Of a DNA stretch of 64,000 nt, positions 1-9,523 are shown in pieces. The stretch's first letter is position 1; each line of letters begins with the position of its first letter. The stretch spans positions 124,001 through 188,000 of the forward strand of contig CAJTFL010000002.1 in NCBI GenBank assembly GCA_910575565.1, given 5' to 3'. The notes below the pieces were generated by a model, which had not been told where the DNA came from, did no database searches, and saw only the letters and a list, made by a program, of their open reading frames with translations. This DNA comes from Lachnospiraceae bacterium. Lineage in GTDB: Bacteria; Bacillota; Clostridia; Lachnospirales; Lachnospiraceae. A program made the position numbers and the translations under genes.

Positions 1-178
1 TGGCTTTCTTTTTCTTGGATGGCCTTCCTACAGTTGTGGCTGAGACTGGTATAAGATTCGCCGTGGATATTGCCACGATTAATGTCGCTGCGATTGCTGT
101 TTTTAATCGTTTTGATGATTTCCGAGTTAAAAATGGCAGTCGCTTTAGTGTTGCTTGATTCACTTTTTCTTTACTCAT
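1..178 (-). CDS. Secreted protein, N-terminus only (partial)
   Basis: Only the first 59 codons are in the window; the gene continues past the left edge. The ATG at 176-178 is preceded by an AGGAGGG ribosome binding site. The product starts MSKEKVNQATLKRLPFLTRK, a basic stretch, followed by a hydrophobic segment (TAIAATLIVAIST) and a likely signal-peptidase site after VSA near residue 46, then a Lys-rich segment. This is a Gram-positive signal peptide with a long n-region. Nothing can be said about the mature protein. It is read away from the hicAB pair. Confidence 0.7.
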   Translation of the reverse strand, partial: MSKEKVNQATLKRLPFLTRKSSKRLKTAIAATLIVAISTANLIPVSATTVGRPSKKKKA

Positions 179-370
179 TCTGTTCTTCCCTCCTGTGTTT
201 ATTTGAATTTCTTTTTCATTCTTTATGATTCAATGATCACATTTACCTTTTCTCATCATACAGTCCCTCTTATATAACAACCGTTCCAAAGAATTTTAAT
301 TTGGTAGCATTTAGGCCCAACACATCTATCATACCTCCAGGTTATTTCCAATTTATCTCATCCCATTTTT

Positions 371-407
371 AATACGTGTTGTAATCTTACGTATTCTATG
401 TTATAAT
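371..407 (+). promoter_or_regulatory. hicAB promoter with overlapping inverted repeat
   Basis: A perfect -10 TATAAT lies at 402-407, 17 bp after a weak -35 TTGTAA (379-384, four of six consensus bases). A perfect 7-bp inverted repeat, AATACGT (371-377) and ACGTATT (389-395) with an 11-bp spacer, brackets the -35 and enters the spacer. HicB antitoxins commonly repress their own promoter, so this repeat is the natural operator candidate; that assignment is inference. Confidence 0.6.
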
Positions 408-433
408 ACAGATGCATGGGAGGTAAAACAAAA

Positions 434-622
434 ATGCCAAAAAAGCCAAGAGAACTGGAGAAAATCATTCTTTCTGATGGATGGGTTTTCAAATCCCAAG
501 AAGGTTCCCATAAACACTATTTCCATCCATCTAAACCAGGAAAAGTTACTATCCCTTTCCATTGCAAGGACATTCCTAAGGGTACTGAAAATTCAATCTT
601 AAAACAAGCCGGATTAAAATGA
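434..622 (+). CDS. hicA: HicA-family toxin (mRNA interferase)
   Basis: A 62-residue protein with the HicA double-stranded-RNA-binding-like fold. The family cleaves mRNA independently of ribosomes until bound by HicB. Visible signatures are PRELEKIILSDGW at the start, the GSHKHY motif with the catalytic His, and the PxHxKDIPKGTxxSILKQAG tail. An upstream in-frame ATG at 416 is rejected because it overlaps the GGGAGG ribosome binding site (418-423), which is correctly spaced for the ATG at 434. The antitoxin gene follows 44 bp downstream with its own GGAGGT site. Length and motifs are normal for an active toxin. Confidence 0.9.
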   Translation: MPKKPRELEKIILSDGWVFKSQEGSHKHYFHPSKPGKVTIPFHCKDIPKGTENSILKQAGLK

Positions 623-666
623 GCCTTGCTGTTTAAAAAATCTTATCTTTTATTGGAGGTATTTAT

Positions 667-1089
667 ATGTTATCTGCTTACCCTGCCTGCTTTCTCAAGG
701 AGGAAAATGGATACTCTGTCATCTTCCCTGATCTGAACCATTTATCCACCTGTGGCGATACTTTAGATGAAGCCCTTGCCATGGCAGTTGACTGCCTAGC
801 CGGTTACTTGTACTGGCTCCAAAAAGACGGGGATGCCATACCAGAAGCCTCTTCTATTGAACAGATCAACATAGCTAAAATTACTGAAGAATTAGAAGTA
901 TCACCTAAGCAAGCCTTTATCAATATTATCACTGTAGATGTGGCTGAATATGCGAAAAACCATTTTGAAAAATCCGTAAAAAAGACTCTTTCTATTCCAG
1001 CTTGGCTTAACAAGGCGGCTTTAGAACAAAATGTTAATTTCTCCCAGGTATTGCAGGATGCTTTAAAAGCACGGCTTCATTTAGGATAG
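667..1089 (+). CDS. hicB: HicB-family antitoxin
   Basis: A 140-residue antitoxin. Residues about 1-60 carry the HicB RNase-H-like fold (YPACFLKEENGYSVIFPDL, then TCGDTLDEALAMAVDCL). Residues about 105-138 look like a ribbon-helix-helix DNA-binding domain (LSIPAWLNKAALEQNVNFSQ). The first part should bind HicA; the second should bind the operator upstream of hicA. GGAGGT lies 7 bp before the ATG. The pair is convergent with the large surface-protein gene and separated from it by a hairpin. Confidence 0.9.
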   Translation: MLSAYPACFLKEENGYSVIFPDLNHLSTCGDTLDEALAMAVDCLAGYLYWLQKDGDAIPEASSIEQINIAKITEELEVSPKQAFINIITVDVAEYAKNHFEKSVKKTLSIPAWLNKAALEQNVNFSQVLQDALKARLHLG

Positions 1090-1138
1090 ATGAAATCAAG
1101 AACATATACAAAATTGCCGCATACTTTATATGGAAAAT

Positions 1139-1174
1139 ATGGCCGATAATGTTTATGACAGCATTATCGGCCAT
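1139..1174. terminator. Hairpin between convergent hicB and surface-protein gene
   Basis: A perfect 13-bp inverted repeat (ATGGCCGATAATG at 1139-1151 and CATTATCGGCCAT at 1162-1174) with a 10-nt loop lies in the 154 bp between two convergent genes. T-runs on either side are weak (TTTTCC on the minus side, CTCCTTTC on the plus side). A bidirectional terminator is the best reading. Confidence 0.6.
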
Positions 1175-1243
1175 CTCCTTTCAATCAATTCTCTTTAACT
1201 TATCACTAAATTTGACCTATTCAAAAAATTCCTAAGTATTTAC

Positions 1244-4200
1244 TTATTCCTCCCAAATCCCTTGGGAATTCACATAATACTCACCAATCCATATATCAGA
1301 CATCATCGCCCCCATCGTACCATCATCAATTTCTTTAAAATAGTACCACTTGCCATCGATCATTTTCCATCCAGTGATCATCTTCCCCTGTGTTCCATCG
1401 GATATGGGATTCAAATAATACAGTAAACCATTGTGGGCAAGAAGCCCCGTCACCATATATCCCTGCTCATTAAAATAGTACCACTCTACAGTTCCCTGAT
1501 ATGGAAGCCGGAACCAAGTATTGGTGATCCAATTCCCATCCGGCATCTTGCACCGCCAGCCAATGTCATCTTTTACCCAGGAATCATCATTGTAGCGGGT
1601 GATATCGCGGTTAGGATCGATCGGATTACTATTTTGGCTTATATTATTGTTGGATGTACCCTTGTTACCAGCATCATTATTACTTGAGCTACTTCCTCCT
1701 CCAGGATTACTGTTATCACCTAATTGATTATTATTCGTGTGCGAAACGTTCATTGTAAAGTTCTGCGCGGTTCGTTTCAATTCCTTACTCTTATCACCAT
1801 CTACACGAAACTCTGCTGCTATTGTGTTAGAACCATTCTTTGCTTTATCTTTAAATGTCTGACTCTTTACTGTTATTCTTGTACTTCCGCTTTCCTTTGT
1901 ATAATCAACTCCATCAACCAGTTTCTCACCATTCATCCAGAAATCAACAAATTCATCATATTGACCTGAAGATACAAATGTTTGATCACCAAAGGAACGC
2001 AATACATACTCATGTGTGCCCTCACCTGTTTCAGTACCAATGTGTTCCTGAATCGCATATCCTTCATCTGACGATGTATAAACATTTTCATTTGTATTTT
2101 CTTTTATCGTTAATACCAGCTCTACTGTCGAAGGTGTATATTCCTTTCTGCTGTACTTTGCTTCTACAGTGATAGGAAATTCACCCGTTTCCAGCGGCAC
2201 ACCATAGATTTCACCAGTATCAGGATACAGCTGAAGACCATTCGGAAGCTTTCCGCTTTTAATGCTGAAAGTAACTTTATTCCAATCATGCATATTGTTT
2301 GTGGCAACCACATAAGAATATGGAACATATTTAACAGCTTCGCTTAAACTCTCTGTAATGATCCTTGGATTTCCGGCATGACCAGTCAATTTAATATATA
2401 CATCATCTTGCCCGTCTGCAGAAATCTTTAATGTGCCCTTAACTTCTCCTTCACCATCAGGAAGTAAACGAATTTTTGCTAAATTGGCTAATTCGTGATA
2501 AGAACCAGAAGAATACGCATTGGTAAACGCAGCTAAAGAATCATTTTTTTCACCGCCGACAGTCCAATAATCGTCCAATCTTACATGGACAGCATCCAAC
2601 AATTCTACATTCAAACCAGTTAATTCAGCGTCACCCACATTAGCAATTAAAATATCATGCCTATTTTCAAAATATTCATCCAAGAAAATTTCCCGTTCCT
2701 CTGGACCATTTACAAACAATTTTGCCCCGTTTTCCTTTTTTACAAATGTTACTTGATAATTTTTCAACTTATCATCAATATGTGCTGCATAAAAAACTGG
2801 GCCATTAGAAAAATCTTGTTCAGAAATACCCGATTTCTGTTCTTCTCCCACATGAACTTTTACATTATCCGGCTTATAGAAAACAGGCTTCAACGCTGTC
2901 AAATCCACATTTTCATCATTAAGTAATATTGTTTGATATCCGTATCCATACAAAGTATCTAGCGTTCTTCCATAACTACTGTTTTTAACAACATAGCGCT
3001 TACTACTTTCATAACCCATTGCACCTGTTACCCTAAAATAGGGATCTTCTTTTCCTGAAATAGGAGCTTCGTCATATTTAACATTAGCATATTTGCTTGT
3101 CGTAGATTCAGAAATGTATAAGTAATATTTCATTACTATGCCATCATCAAAAAGCACAGTGAATCTGCGACTATGATCGGAAATCAAATACCCATACGGC
3201 ATCTGATCTGTTTCTACAGGCAGCAATTGGCTTGTAATATCTTCTGCACCAGCCTCTTCTGCTTCTTGCATTGTATTAAATGAGCCTTCAACAATTTTCT
3301 TTATGGGCTGTCCGGCATCTATTACATAATAATATTCTGCATCAGAAGAATAACCTTCTTTTAAAAAATAATCATAAGAATCATTCGAATATCGTGCCAC
3401 TACTCCATTTGATTCTGAATGTAGTTTTATTTCCCAATCCAAATCACCAACACTTGAACAAGAAATTTTTTCTGTAACATTTTTCATTTGCCCATCTTCA
3501 TACGAAAAAAGATTTCCGCTTATTCTTTCAATCTCTGGACAAACATTAACCTCTAATCCATGATATCCTATTATATCACCTGTCTCAGGATTATAATATA
3601 CAATACACCGAATATCATCAATATCTAAATCTTCTTCAGAGTCTCTTTGTTTCCTATGTATCTCTTCATATTTATCTTCGTAATTCACAGCTTCTTGATT
3701 TAACATTGAAATATCCACAATATCTTCTATAGACTTACCATTTTGATAATTGTCTACAAAATCTTTCATCGGTAAATTTATGCCCTGAATAATATTTCCC
3801 GGCATTCCAACAGCATCAGAACTAGAATATACCAACCAAGAATAATCCTCTTCCGAATCATATGAATCTGGAACTATCGATACTGAAGTTATTGGTATTT
3901 CAATATCCTCAAGTTTTGTTGAATGCCTATACGCTATTTCACGTATTGAAACGGATGAGTCATTACTATCCCATAAATAAAAATAAAGATTATCTTCAAT
4001 TGTATCTGAAATATACACATTCACAATATAACGTATACTGTCAGCATCTAACTGATTGCCACTGCCAACAATTAATTCCATTTGAAAGTACATAGAATTT
4101 TCATTTCGGGCTTCAGATAAATCCACCGTTTCTCCACGTTCAATCACATGATATTCATCTTCTTTAATGTCTCCATCTTCATCTTTAAAATAAGCCCAAA

Positions 4201-4690
4201 CTATTTTTGCGTCTTCCGGTATTTCAATTGGATCACCCCAACCATCTACAAGCAATTCCAAAATAGTTTCTATTGGCATAGCTTTAATCTGTTCATCAGA
4301 ATAATCATTTAAGAACAGATATGCCCTTACTTCCATAAGCGGCAACATAGAAAGAGCAGCAATATCGCCGTTTCCCGGTTCATTTAGTTCACCATCTTCT
4401 AATTGTCTTTTTGCTCCCGCTCTTTTTATAGCATCTGATCTTGTTGCACTTCTTTTTTCTTCTTCCTCATCCACATCAAAAGGATTTTTCTTATCTTCCG
4501 GCATTCCCTCTTCCCGAACAACATCTGATCCTGTCGCTACATCCTTCCTTTCCGATACAGCCAACCTCTCTGGGCTTCCCAAATTCCTTGGGCTTGTTGA
4601 GGCAAACGCAGTTAATCCCGGCTGTGCCAGCATCGATGTTATTAATGTCACTGCCAGAAATTGTGATAGCCTCTTTTTGAGTTTTCTCAT
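1244..4690 (-). CDS. Large secreted wall-binding protein with Ig-like domain
   Basis: A 1148-residue secreted protein. Residues 1-31 are a signal peptide ending in AFAS. Residues 40-100 are acidic and contain two ATxSD motifs (VATGSDVV and SATRSDAI). The long middle (about 130-780) matches no domain I recognise. A He_PIG-type Ig-like domain follows (KLPNGLQLYPDTGEIYGVP). A Ser/Asn/Gly linker leads to about 110 C-terminal residues of choline-binding-type repeats (WYYFNEQGYMVTG, GKWYYFKE) expected to hold it on wall polymers. It is the last gene of the run. Its ribosome binding site GGAGGTAATTAA is also the final codons and stop of the upstream kinase, which suggests coupled translation. It may be an adhesin or kinase partner; the function is unknown. 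Confidence 0.75.
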   Translation of the reverse strand: MRKLKKRLSQFLAVTLITSMLAQPGLTAFASTSPRNLGSPERLAVSERKDVATGSDVVREEGMPEDKKNPFDVDEEEEKRSATRSDAIKRAGAKRQLEDGELNEPGNGDIAALSMLPLMEVRAYLFLNDYSDEQIKAMPIETILELLVDGWGDPIEIPEDAKIVWAYFKDEDGDIKEDEYHVIERGETVDLSEARNENSMYFQMELIVGSGNQLDADSIRYIVNVYISDTIEDNLYFYLWDSNDSSVSIREIAYRHSTKLEDIEIPITSVSIVPDSYDSEEDYSWLVYSSSDAVGMPGNIIQGINLPMKDFVDNYQNGKSIEDIVDISMLNQEAVNYEDKYEEIHRKQRDSEEDLDIDDIRCIVYYNPETGDIIGYHGLEVNVCPEIERISGNLFSYEDGQMKNVTEKISCSSVGDLDWEIKLHSESNGVVARYSNDSYDYFLKEGYSSDAEYYYVIDAGQPIKKIVEGSFNTMQEAEEAGAEDITSQLLPVETDQMPYGYLISDHSRRFTVLFDDGIVMKYYLYISESTTSKYANVKYDEAPISGKEDPYFRVTGAMGYESSKRYVVKNSSYGRTLDTLYGYGYQTILLNDENVDLTALKPVFYKPDNVKVHVGEEQKSGISEQDFSNGPVFYAAHIDDKLKNYQVTFVKKENGAKLFVNGPEEREIFLDEYFENRHDILIANVGDAELTGLNVELLDAVHVRLDDYWTVGGEKNDSLAAFTNAYSSGSYHELANLAKIRLLPDGEGEVKGTLKISADGQDDVYIKLTGHAGNPRIITESLSEAVKYVPYSYVVATNNMHDWNKVTFSIKSGKLPNGLQLYPDTGEIYGVPLETGEFPITVEAKYSRKEYTPSTVELVLTIKENTNENVYTSSDEGYAIQEHIGTETGEGTHEYVLRSFGDQTFVSSGQYDEFVDFWMNGEKLVDGVDYTKESGSTRITVKSQTFKDKAKNGSNTIAAEFRVDGDKSKELKRTAQNFTMNVSHTNNNQLGDNSNPGGGSSSSNNDAGNKGTSNNNISQNSNPIDPNRDITRYNDDSWVKDDIGWRCKMPDGNWITNTWFRLPYQGTVEWYYFNEQGYMVTGLLAHNGLLYYLNPISDGTQGKMITGWKMIDGKWYYFKEIDDGTMGAMMSDIWIGEYYVNSQGIWEE

Positions 4691-4692
4691 TT

Positions 4693-7605
4693 TTAATTAC
4701 CTCCTTTACTTTTGTTCTGAGCCATTTCAGTAAGCTCATTTATATTGTAAATGCGGGATTTCCGCATATTACCTGTAGGATAATCGAAAATCAATATTTC
4801 CCCAGCCACATCACAAAGATAAGGCAAATCTGCCAACACTTCACCGTTTCCATTTAAAAGCTGCCCATAATAATAGCTATCTGCTGTTACATACTGTGCA
4901 ACAATATATTCTCCCACTTGCGTAATATAAGTAAGGTAATCCTCATTCCCTAACTGCCAGGCTAACCGCCCTGTTTTCCGGTCATACGCCGTCGGTGTCC
5001 CATGAAGGGGCGAATCTATCCTCAACCTATCGGTAAAAAACTCTTCATCAAGGGATGGATCTGGCTTTTCCCGCATCCCTTCATCCAGCACGTTTCCATC
5101 TTCTGCGCTATATACCAAAACCGTCCCATCATTATAAACCACTTCAAGCCGCGAACCTTCCTCATCCCGGATATACTGCTGATCATATACCTGTTCCGCA
5201 TTTGGTATGGAAACTTCCTGGATTAGCCCTCCCCCTATGCCATACAACCGAAACCCTTCATAATCAAAAAGCATTACTGTTTTTCCATCCTGGCTTATCC
5301 TGGCTTCGTCATGTACGTAAGATGGATCGTAAGAAAATACCTCTGCATCCGGATGGCTCTCAAAGTTTAAGATACGGACAGCAGAAGAATCTCTGTTCCC
5401 TATCAAAGCTGTCCCCTCTGCAAGCTGCAGTAAATCACCGCGGTACTGCTTTTCCTCTTCGGATATTAGTTCTGCATTTTCGTCAAAAAACATAAATTTC
5501 TTTTGGGATACAGCCAGCGTCTGCGCCCCTCCTATTGCATAACTTAAAATATTCTCTGCAGTAGTGACAAGGGGAGTCTGCTCTCCAGTAACCGGATGGA
5601 TCTTTACCAGAATATTCTCTGTTTGAACGTATATCCCCCGTCCATCCGCTTGGACGCTGAATGGATTCTTCGATTCAAACCCGCCAGTCTGCTCTGCCTG
5701 AATGGTGTCAATTACTGCAAAAACAGATTCTCCCTGCCTGGTTGCCGAAAAAGCAAAATATTCCTGATAAAACCCGCCTTCGAAATGGGTATAGCCAGAA
5801 GTATTATCAAAAAGCTCGATATCCTTTTCAGAATCTTCCAGGTGATAAACCCACAAGGAACCATCTTCAAAACTAACTCCCAGCATCGTGCCATCAGAGT
5901 TTAATGCCAGTAAATTATCATTGGGATTGGCAAAACTGTCATTTACCGTCACTTTCTGCTTTTTCCCATGAAAATCCACAGTACATTTTATTTTCCCGTT
6001 TGATACATCATAGACTGTAGCAAAACCTTCATTCTTATATACAGCCGCCACGCTCTTTCCATCCGCTGAAACCGAGATCGACGTGGCCGGTTTCCCCTTC
6101 CATAGTTCCTCTTTCCGCTCAATATCGTAAACACTTATGCCGCCGTCCCCGGCATAAATAATCGTGTGATCGTTCAAATACTTAACTTCGGATAAGGCAG
6201 ATTTTTCCGCCGGAAGTTCTGCCAGTATTTTGGCAGAAGCCGTATCAAAAACTGCCACAGAATACGCATACACACCGGATGCCGTCTTTCCATTTGGCGA
6301 AATAACAAGGCAAAACGGAACCGAGGGAAGTTCCACCATACCACAGGATTGATACTGATCTGCTAATTCGTACACGCCTAATGCATTGGTAAGTGCCCGC
6401 TGCGCCTCCGCCTTGCATCCAGGCTCCAATATGCCGCCTTTTTGCGGAAGGGCTGAAAGTGCATACCGGATTGCTAATGCCGAATCCCCCTCCGCCAGCG
6501 CATTTTTAGAATACTCTGCCAGCTTAAGCCAGCTTTCTGCTGCCTGCATACGCTTTAACCCAATAAATGCCGATGCCGCCCCAGCTGCAAACATTACCGA
6601 AAACACCGCTCCGGAAATCCAGTAACCCCTTCTCAGTTTTTTTACCCGCGGATCATGTTCACGGAGATGAACAAAATCATACAGCATTTCTGCTGCCGTT
6701 CCATACCGTAAATCCGGATTGGGTCGCATGGACTTCGTAATAATAGCCACAATCTGGGGACTAATTTTCCTATCTGATAATGGAACCACCATCCTTGCAT
6801 CCTTTGCCGGGCGTTCGCCCTTTAAAAAATGGTACAGCGTGGCGCCAGTACTATAAATATCCGATCTTACATCAGGGATAATGACCTTCTTTCTTTCCTT
6901 GCCTGCATGGGCATTTCCTGGAGCGGATGCTGAATATCCATTTATTTTTAGTTCTACATCTGTCTCTGTCCGTCCGCCATACATCTCTCCTTCCATATCC
7001 ATGGTTTCCGTCTCAGGAATTATGCTTTCTGTGTCGGATAATTCATCTTCCGATGTAAAATCAAACCCATAATGCTCTGGCGATGCATATCCGGCACTTC
7101 GGCCAATCGTATGGATTTCCCCTAATGCCAAGGCAATATTAAAGTCAATCAGGCAAATATCACCGCTTGGTGTTAACATTAAATTTGCCGGTTTAATATC
7201 ACTATGTACAAAACCTCTGGGAGGAGAACCGTGAATCTCACTATGCAAATAAGAGAGCGCCTCTAGTAATTGCTTTGCCCATTTAATTACTTGGGGCTGT
7301 GAAAACCGCACACCTCTTTTCAGCAATTTATCCAGGCTTTCTCCCTCTATATAATCCATTACCGTATAAACCGTTTCTCCTTCAACAAAGAAATCATATA
7401 CCCTGGGGATATACGGATGGTTGAGATCCTTTAATACATCCACCTCCCGGCGCAGCAAATCCTGGCTGGTTGAGATTTTTCGTTTATCTGCTTTCAATAC
7501 CACCTGCTTGCCTAACCGCATATGATATGCCAGATAAACGATTCCTCCACCGCCGGAACCTAATTCTTTCTCTATTTTATATGTCGAGGCAATTAACTCC
7601 CCCAT
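4693..7605 (-). CDS. Transmembrane Ser/Thr kinase with outer beta-propeller
   Basis: A 970-residue Hanks-type kinase. Seen: Gly-rich loop GSGGGGIVY (16-24), ATP-binding Lys38, catalytic loop HSDIKPAN (134-141; Asp136 kept, Arg of HRD is Ser), metal-binding DFN (154-156, Asn for Gly) and SPEHYG (175-180). An acidic Ser/Thr-rich insertion of about 60 residues (181-243) separates this from DVRSDIYS. One membrane segment (about 328-350) is followed by about 600 outer residues with repeated strands of WD40/PQQ character, probably a beta-propeller sensor, instead of the PASTA repeats common in Firmicute kinases. The HSD form suggests no need for activation-loop phosphorylation (family knowledge). 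Likely counter-enzyme: the PP2C at 24.5 kb. Its stop merges with the ribosome binding site of the downstream surface protein. Confidence 0.85.
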   Translation of the reverse strand: MGELIASTYKIEKELGSGGGGIVYLAYHMRLGKQVVLKADKRKISTSQDLLRREVDVLKDLNHPYIPRVYDFFVEGETVYTVMDYIEGESLDKLLKRGVRFSQPQVIKWAKQLLEALSYLHSEIHGSPPRGFVHSDIKPANLMLTPSGDICLIDFNIALALGEIHTIGRSAGYASPEHYGFDFTSEDELSDTESIIPETETMDMEGEMYGGRTETDVELKINGYSASAPGNAHAGKERKKVIIPDVRSDIYSTGATLYHFLKGERPAKDARMVVPLSDRKISPQIVAIITKSMRPNPDLRYGTAAEMLYDFVHLREHDPRVKKLRRGYWISGAVFSVMFAAGAASAFIGLKRMQAAESWLKLAEYSKNALAEGDSALAIRYALSALPQKGGILEPGCKAEAQRALTNALGVYELADQYQSCGMVELPSVPFCLVISPNGKTASGVYAYSVAVFDTASAKILAELPAEKSALSEVKYLNDHTIIYAGDGGISVYDIERKEELWKGKPATSISVSADGKSVAAVYKNEGFATVYDVSNGKIKCTVDFHGKKQKVTVNDSFANPNDNLLALNSDGTMLGVSFEDGSLWVYHLEDSEKDIELFDNTSGYTHFEGGFYQEYFAFSATRQGESVFAVIDTIQAEQTGGFESKNPFSVQADGRGIYVQTENILVKIHPVTGEQTPLVTTAENILSYAIGGAQTLAVSQKKFMFFDENAELISEEEKQYRGDLLQLAEGTALIGNRDSSAVRILNFESHPDAEVFSYDPSYVHDEARISQDGKTVMLFDYEGFRLYGIGGGLIQEVSIPNAEQVYDQQYIRDEEGSRLEVVYNDGTVLVYSAEDGNVLDEGMREKPDPSLDEEFFTDRLRIDSPLHGTPTAYDRKTGRLAWQLGNEDYLTYITQVGEYIVAQYVTADSYYYGQLLNGNGEVLADLPYLCDVAGEILIFDYPTGNMRKSRIYNINELTEMAQNKSKGGN

Positions 7606-7667
7606 ACTCTACCTCTTTTCCTCTTTTCAATTTCCTCATTTCTCTGCCATTCCACCTTTTTTGTTCT

Positions 7668-7829
7668 TCACTTCCGATTTTCCCTTTCCCCATATTCCAT
7701 ATCCAACTGGGCATTTAAGTACTTTCTTTTAATCTGCAAAATAAGAAGTCCAACAGATGCAAACAGCAACGAACTGGCTGCGACTGCGATACCTCCGTAA
7801 AACAATAACTCATCCGTTATCCATCTCAT
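7668..7829 (-). CDS. Small single-pass membrane protein (53 aa)
   Basis: A short gene with AAAGGA 7 bp before the ATG. The product begins MRWITDELLFYGGIAVAASS, has one hydrophobic segment (about residues 12-32), then a basic and charged tail (IKRKYLNAQ ... YGERENRK). It lies 62 bp upstream of the propeller kinase on the same strand. An outer or short N-terminus with a cytoplasmic charged tail is suggested by the positive residues after the membrane segment. It may be a kinase accessory peptide; that is inference. I recognise no family. Confidence 0.6.
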   Translation of the reverse strand: MRWITDELLFYGGIAVAASSLLFASVGLLILQIKRKYLNAQLDMEYGERENRK

Positions 7830-7966
7830 TGATAAATCCTTTCATTATTTGTATTTTCTTGGCTTATGTATAAATAGTTTTCAATTATTTCCATAATTAC
7901 CAGATAACAGCGACACTACAAATAGAATATTCTTTTAACTCTTGCCCATACTATTATTATTTACAG

Positions 7967-7982
7967 TTTGTAATATTACAAA
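7967..7982. repeat. 16-bp perfect palindrome after LRR lipoprotein gene
   Basis: TTTGTAATATTACAAA is a perfect palindrome directly after the stop of the LRR lipoprotein gene. It is AT-rich without a T-run, so it is a poor terminator. It could be a protein-binding site; the rest of the gap up to the small membrane gene shows nothing further. Confidence 0.35.
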
Positions 7983-9506
7983 TTATTGTATGGAACATTT
8001 CGGAAGAGCATTTTGAAGTTCCTGCCTAACATTATTTGGAATCGATGAAGAATCAATAATCTGTATAGATAAATTCGTTAAATTGGTCAGAGACTTAACC
8101 ACTTCTAGTTGCAAATAATCAGACAATCCATCAAGATAAAGTCGTTTCAATTTTGTCAAATACTCAAGAAAACTAATATCTCCAATTGAGAGAGGTTCAT
8201 CATTCCAATTACCTTGCCCATAGTCCCATGCATACAAATGTAAACTTTCTAAATTTATTAACTTACCAATAGGACTTAAATCTCTACCTCCACATCCATA
8301 CAAGGCAAGATATGTTAATTTCTCCCAGTTATCAAAAACTAACAAATCATCTATATATGTTGCTGAAACAGAAATATATTCAAGGTCAAGATCCCGCAAA
8401 ACACCTAAATCATCAATTGGATTACCATCAACATATAATCCATACAAATTTTTGCAATTCGTCAACGGACTTAAATCTGAAATTTTGTTGTTTGATAATT
8501 CACAATACCCCAAACTTGGCAAATATTCAACAAAGGATATATTCTGAATATCACTATTCGAAAAATCTATTGACGACAAATTTTTACACGAAGCTAGTGC
8601 ACTAAAATCACTCACACCTTCCAAATTATCTAGGTATAACTCTTGAAGATTTGGAAATAATTTCATATCATTAAGAGAGTTTACGCGAATTTCTTTATAC
8701 TCATTCCAAGACATTCCATTATTACGAAAATCATATTGCTGAATACGAGTAATACCTTCACAGTCCACATCCGTAATCGCGCCAGACTCTTTCCCCAAGT
8801 TCATACGAACTAATTGTTCAATAATCGGATCAACAAATGATACCTCTGCCGGTGGATAGTCACATACATATTTTGCTGTAATTATATCACTCGGGATACC
8901 CTCAACTACACAATAAACTTCTAAATCAGTATTTCCACGAGTAATAGTCACTGGTTCATAATACTTATAAGAAATGTATGAATTACCTTTTTTTTCAGTA
9001 ACATAAACTTCTGAACCAGCTGAAGCAGAAATTTCCACTTCAAACTTTGAATCATACGAACCATCCGAATGATTTATTTCGGGTACGTCAGGCACTTTAT
9101 TCAAAAAATCTGTGACATTATATGTTTGGGCTAACGTAACAGCCGTTCGAGCATAATCTATATTTTCACTCTTTTCGCTCATTTGAACATATAAATCATA
9201 AATTCTATGGTCAGTAGGATCAACTCTTATTGCAGCTGAAAGGTTGATACTTGCCATTGAATAATTTTCAAGTGCAATTTGACATTGCACAACACCTATC
9301 ATAGCATCAATATCAGTCGGATTTTTCCTAATGGCTTCTGAATATTTTGTGAGAGAAGCTGCAAAATCACCATCATCATAAAGTTTAATTGCTTCCTCAT
9401 TAATGTCGTCAACGTTCCTATATGCAATTGCTGTTTCTATAGCATCGCTCCTACAACCTGAGGATAATAAACATATGCAGACAAACATGAATAAAATCTT
9501 TTTCAT
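7983..9506 (-). CDS. Lipoprotein with TPR, chitobiase-like and leucine-rich repeats
   Basis: A 507-residue lipoprotein. The lipobox LSSGC puts the lipidated Cys near residue 18. Next come TPR-like helices (about 30-135), a small beta domain like the C-terminal domain of chitobiase/hexosaminidase (about 145-215, with VEISASAGSEVYVTEKKG), then a stretch starting FVDPIIEQLVRMNLGK that leads into internalin-type LRRs (about 240-500; LQELYLDNLEGVSDFSALAS). The same three-part order occurs in the gene at 12.1-13.6 kb, so the two are probably diverged duplicates, one lipid-anchored and one with a membrane helix. Probable role: outer-face protein-protein contact. The gene is very AT-rich: 60 bases from 9001 contain 21 G or C. 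Confidence 0.75.
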   Translation of the reverse strand: MKKILFMFVCICLLSSGCRSDAIETAIAYRNVDDINEEAIKLYDDGDFAASLTKYSEAIRKNPTDIDAMIGVVQCQIALENYSMASINLSAAIRVDPTDHRIYDLYVQMSEKSENIDYARTAVTLAQTYNVTDFLNKVPDVPEINHSDGSYDSKFEVEISASAGSEVYVTEKKGNSYISYKYYEPVTITRGNTDLEVYCVVEGIPSDIITAKYVCDYPPAEVSFVDPIIEQLVRMNLGKESGAITDVDCEGITRIQQYDFRNNGMSWNEYKEIRVNSLNDMKLFPNLQELYLDNLEGVSDFSALASCKNLSSIDFSNSDIQNISFVEYLPSLGYCELSNNKISDLSPLTNCKNLYGLYVDGNPIDDLGVLRDLDLEYISVSATYIDDLLVFDNWEKLTYLALYGCGGRDLSPIGKLINLESLHLYAWDYGQGNWNDEPLSIGDISFLEYLTKLKRLYLDGLSDYLQLEVVKSLTNLTNLSIQIIDSSSIPNNVRQELQNALPKCSIQ

Positions 9507-9523
9507 AACGTGTCATCCCCCTT

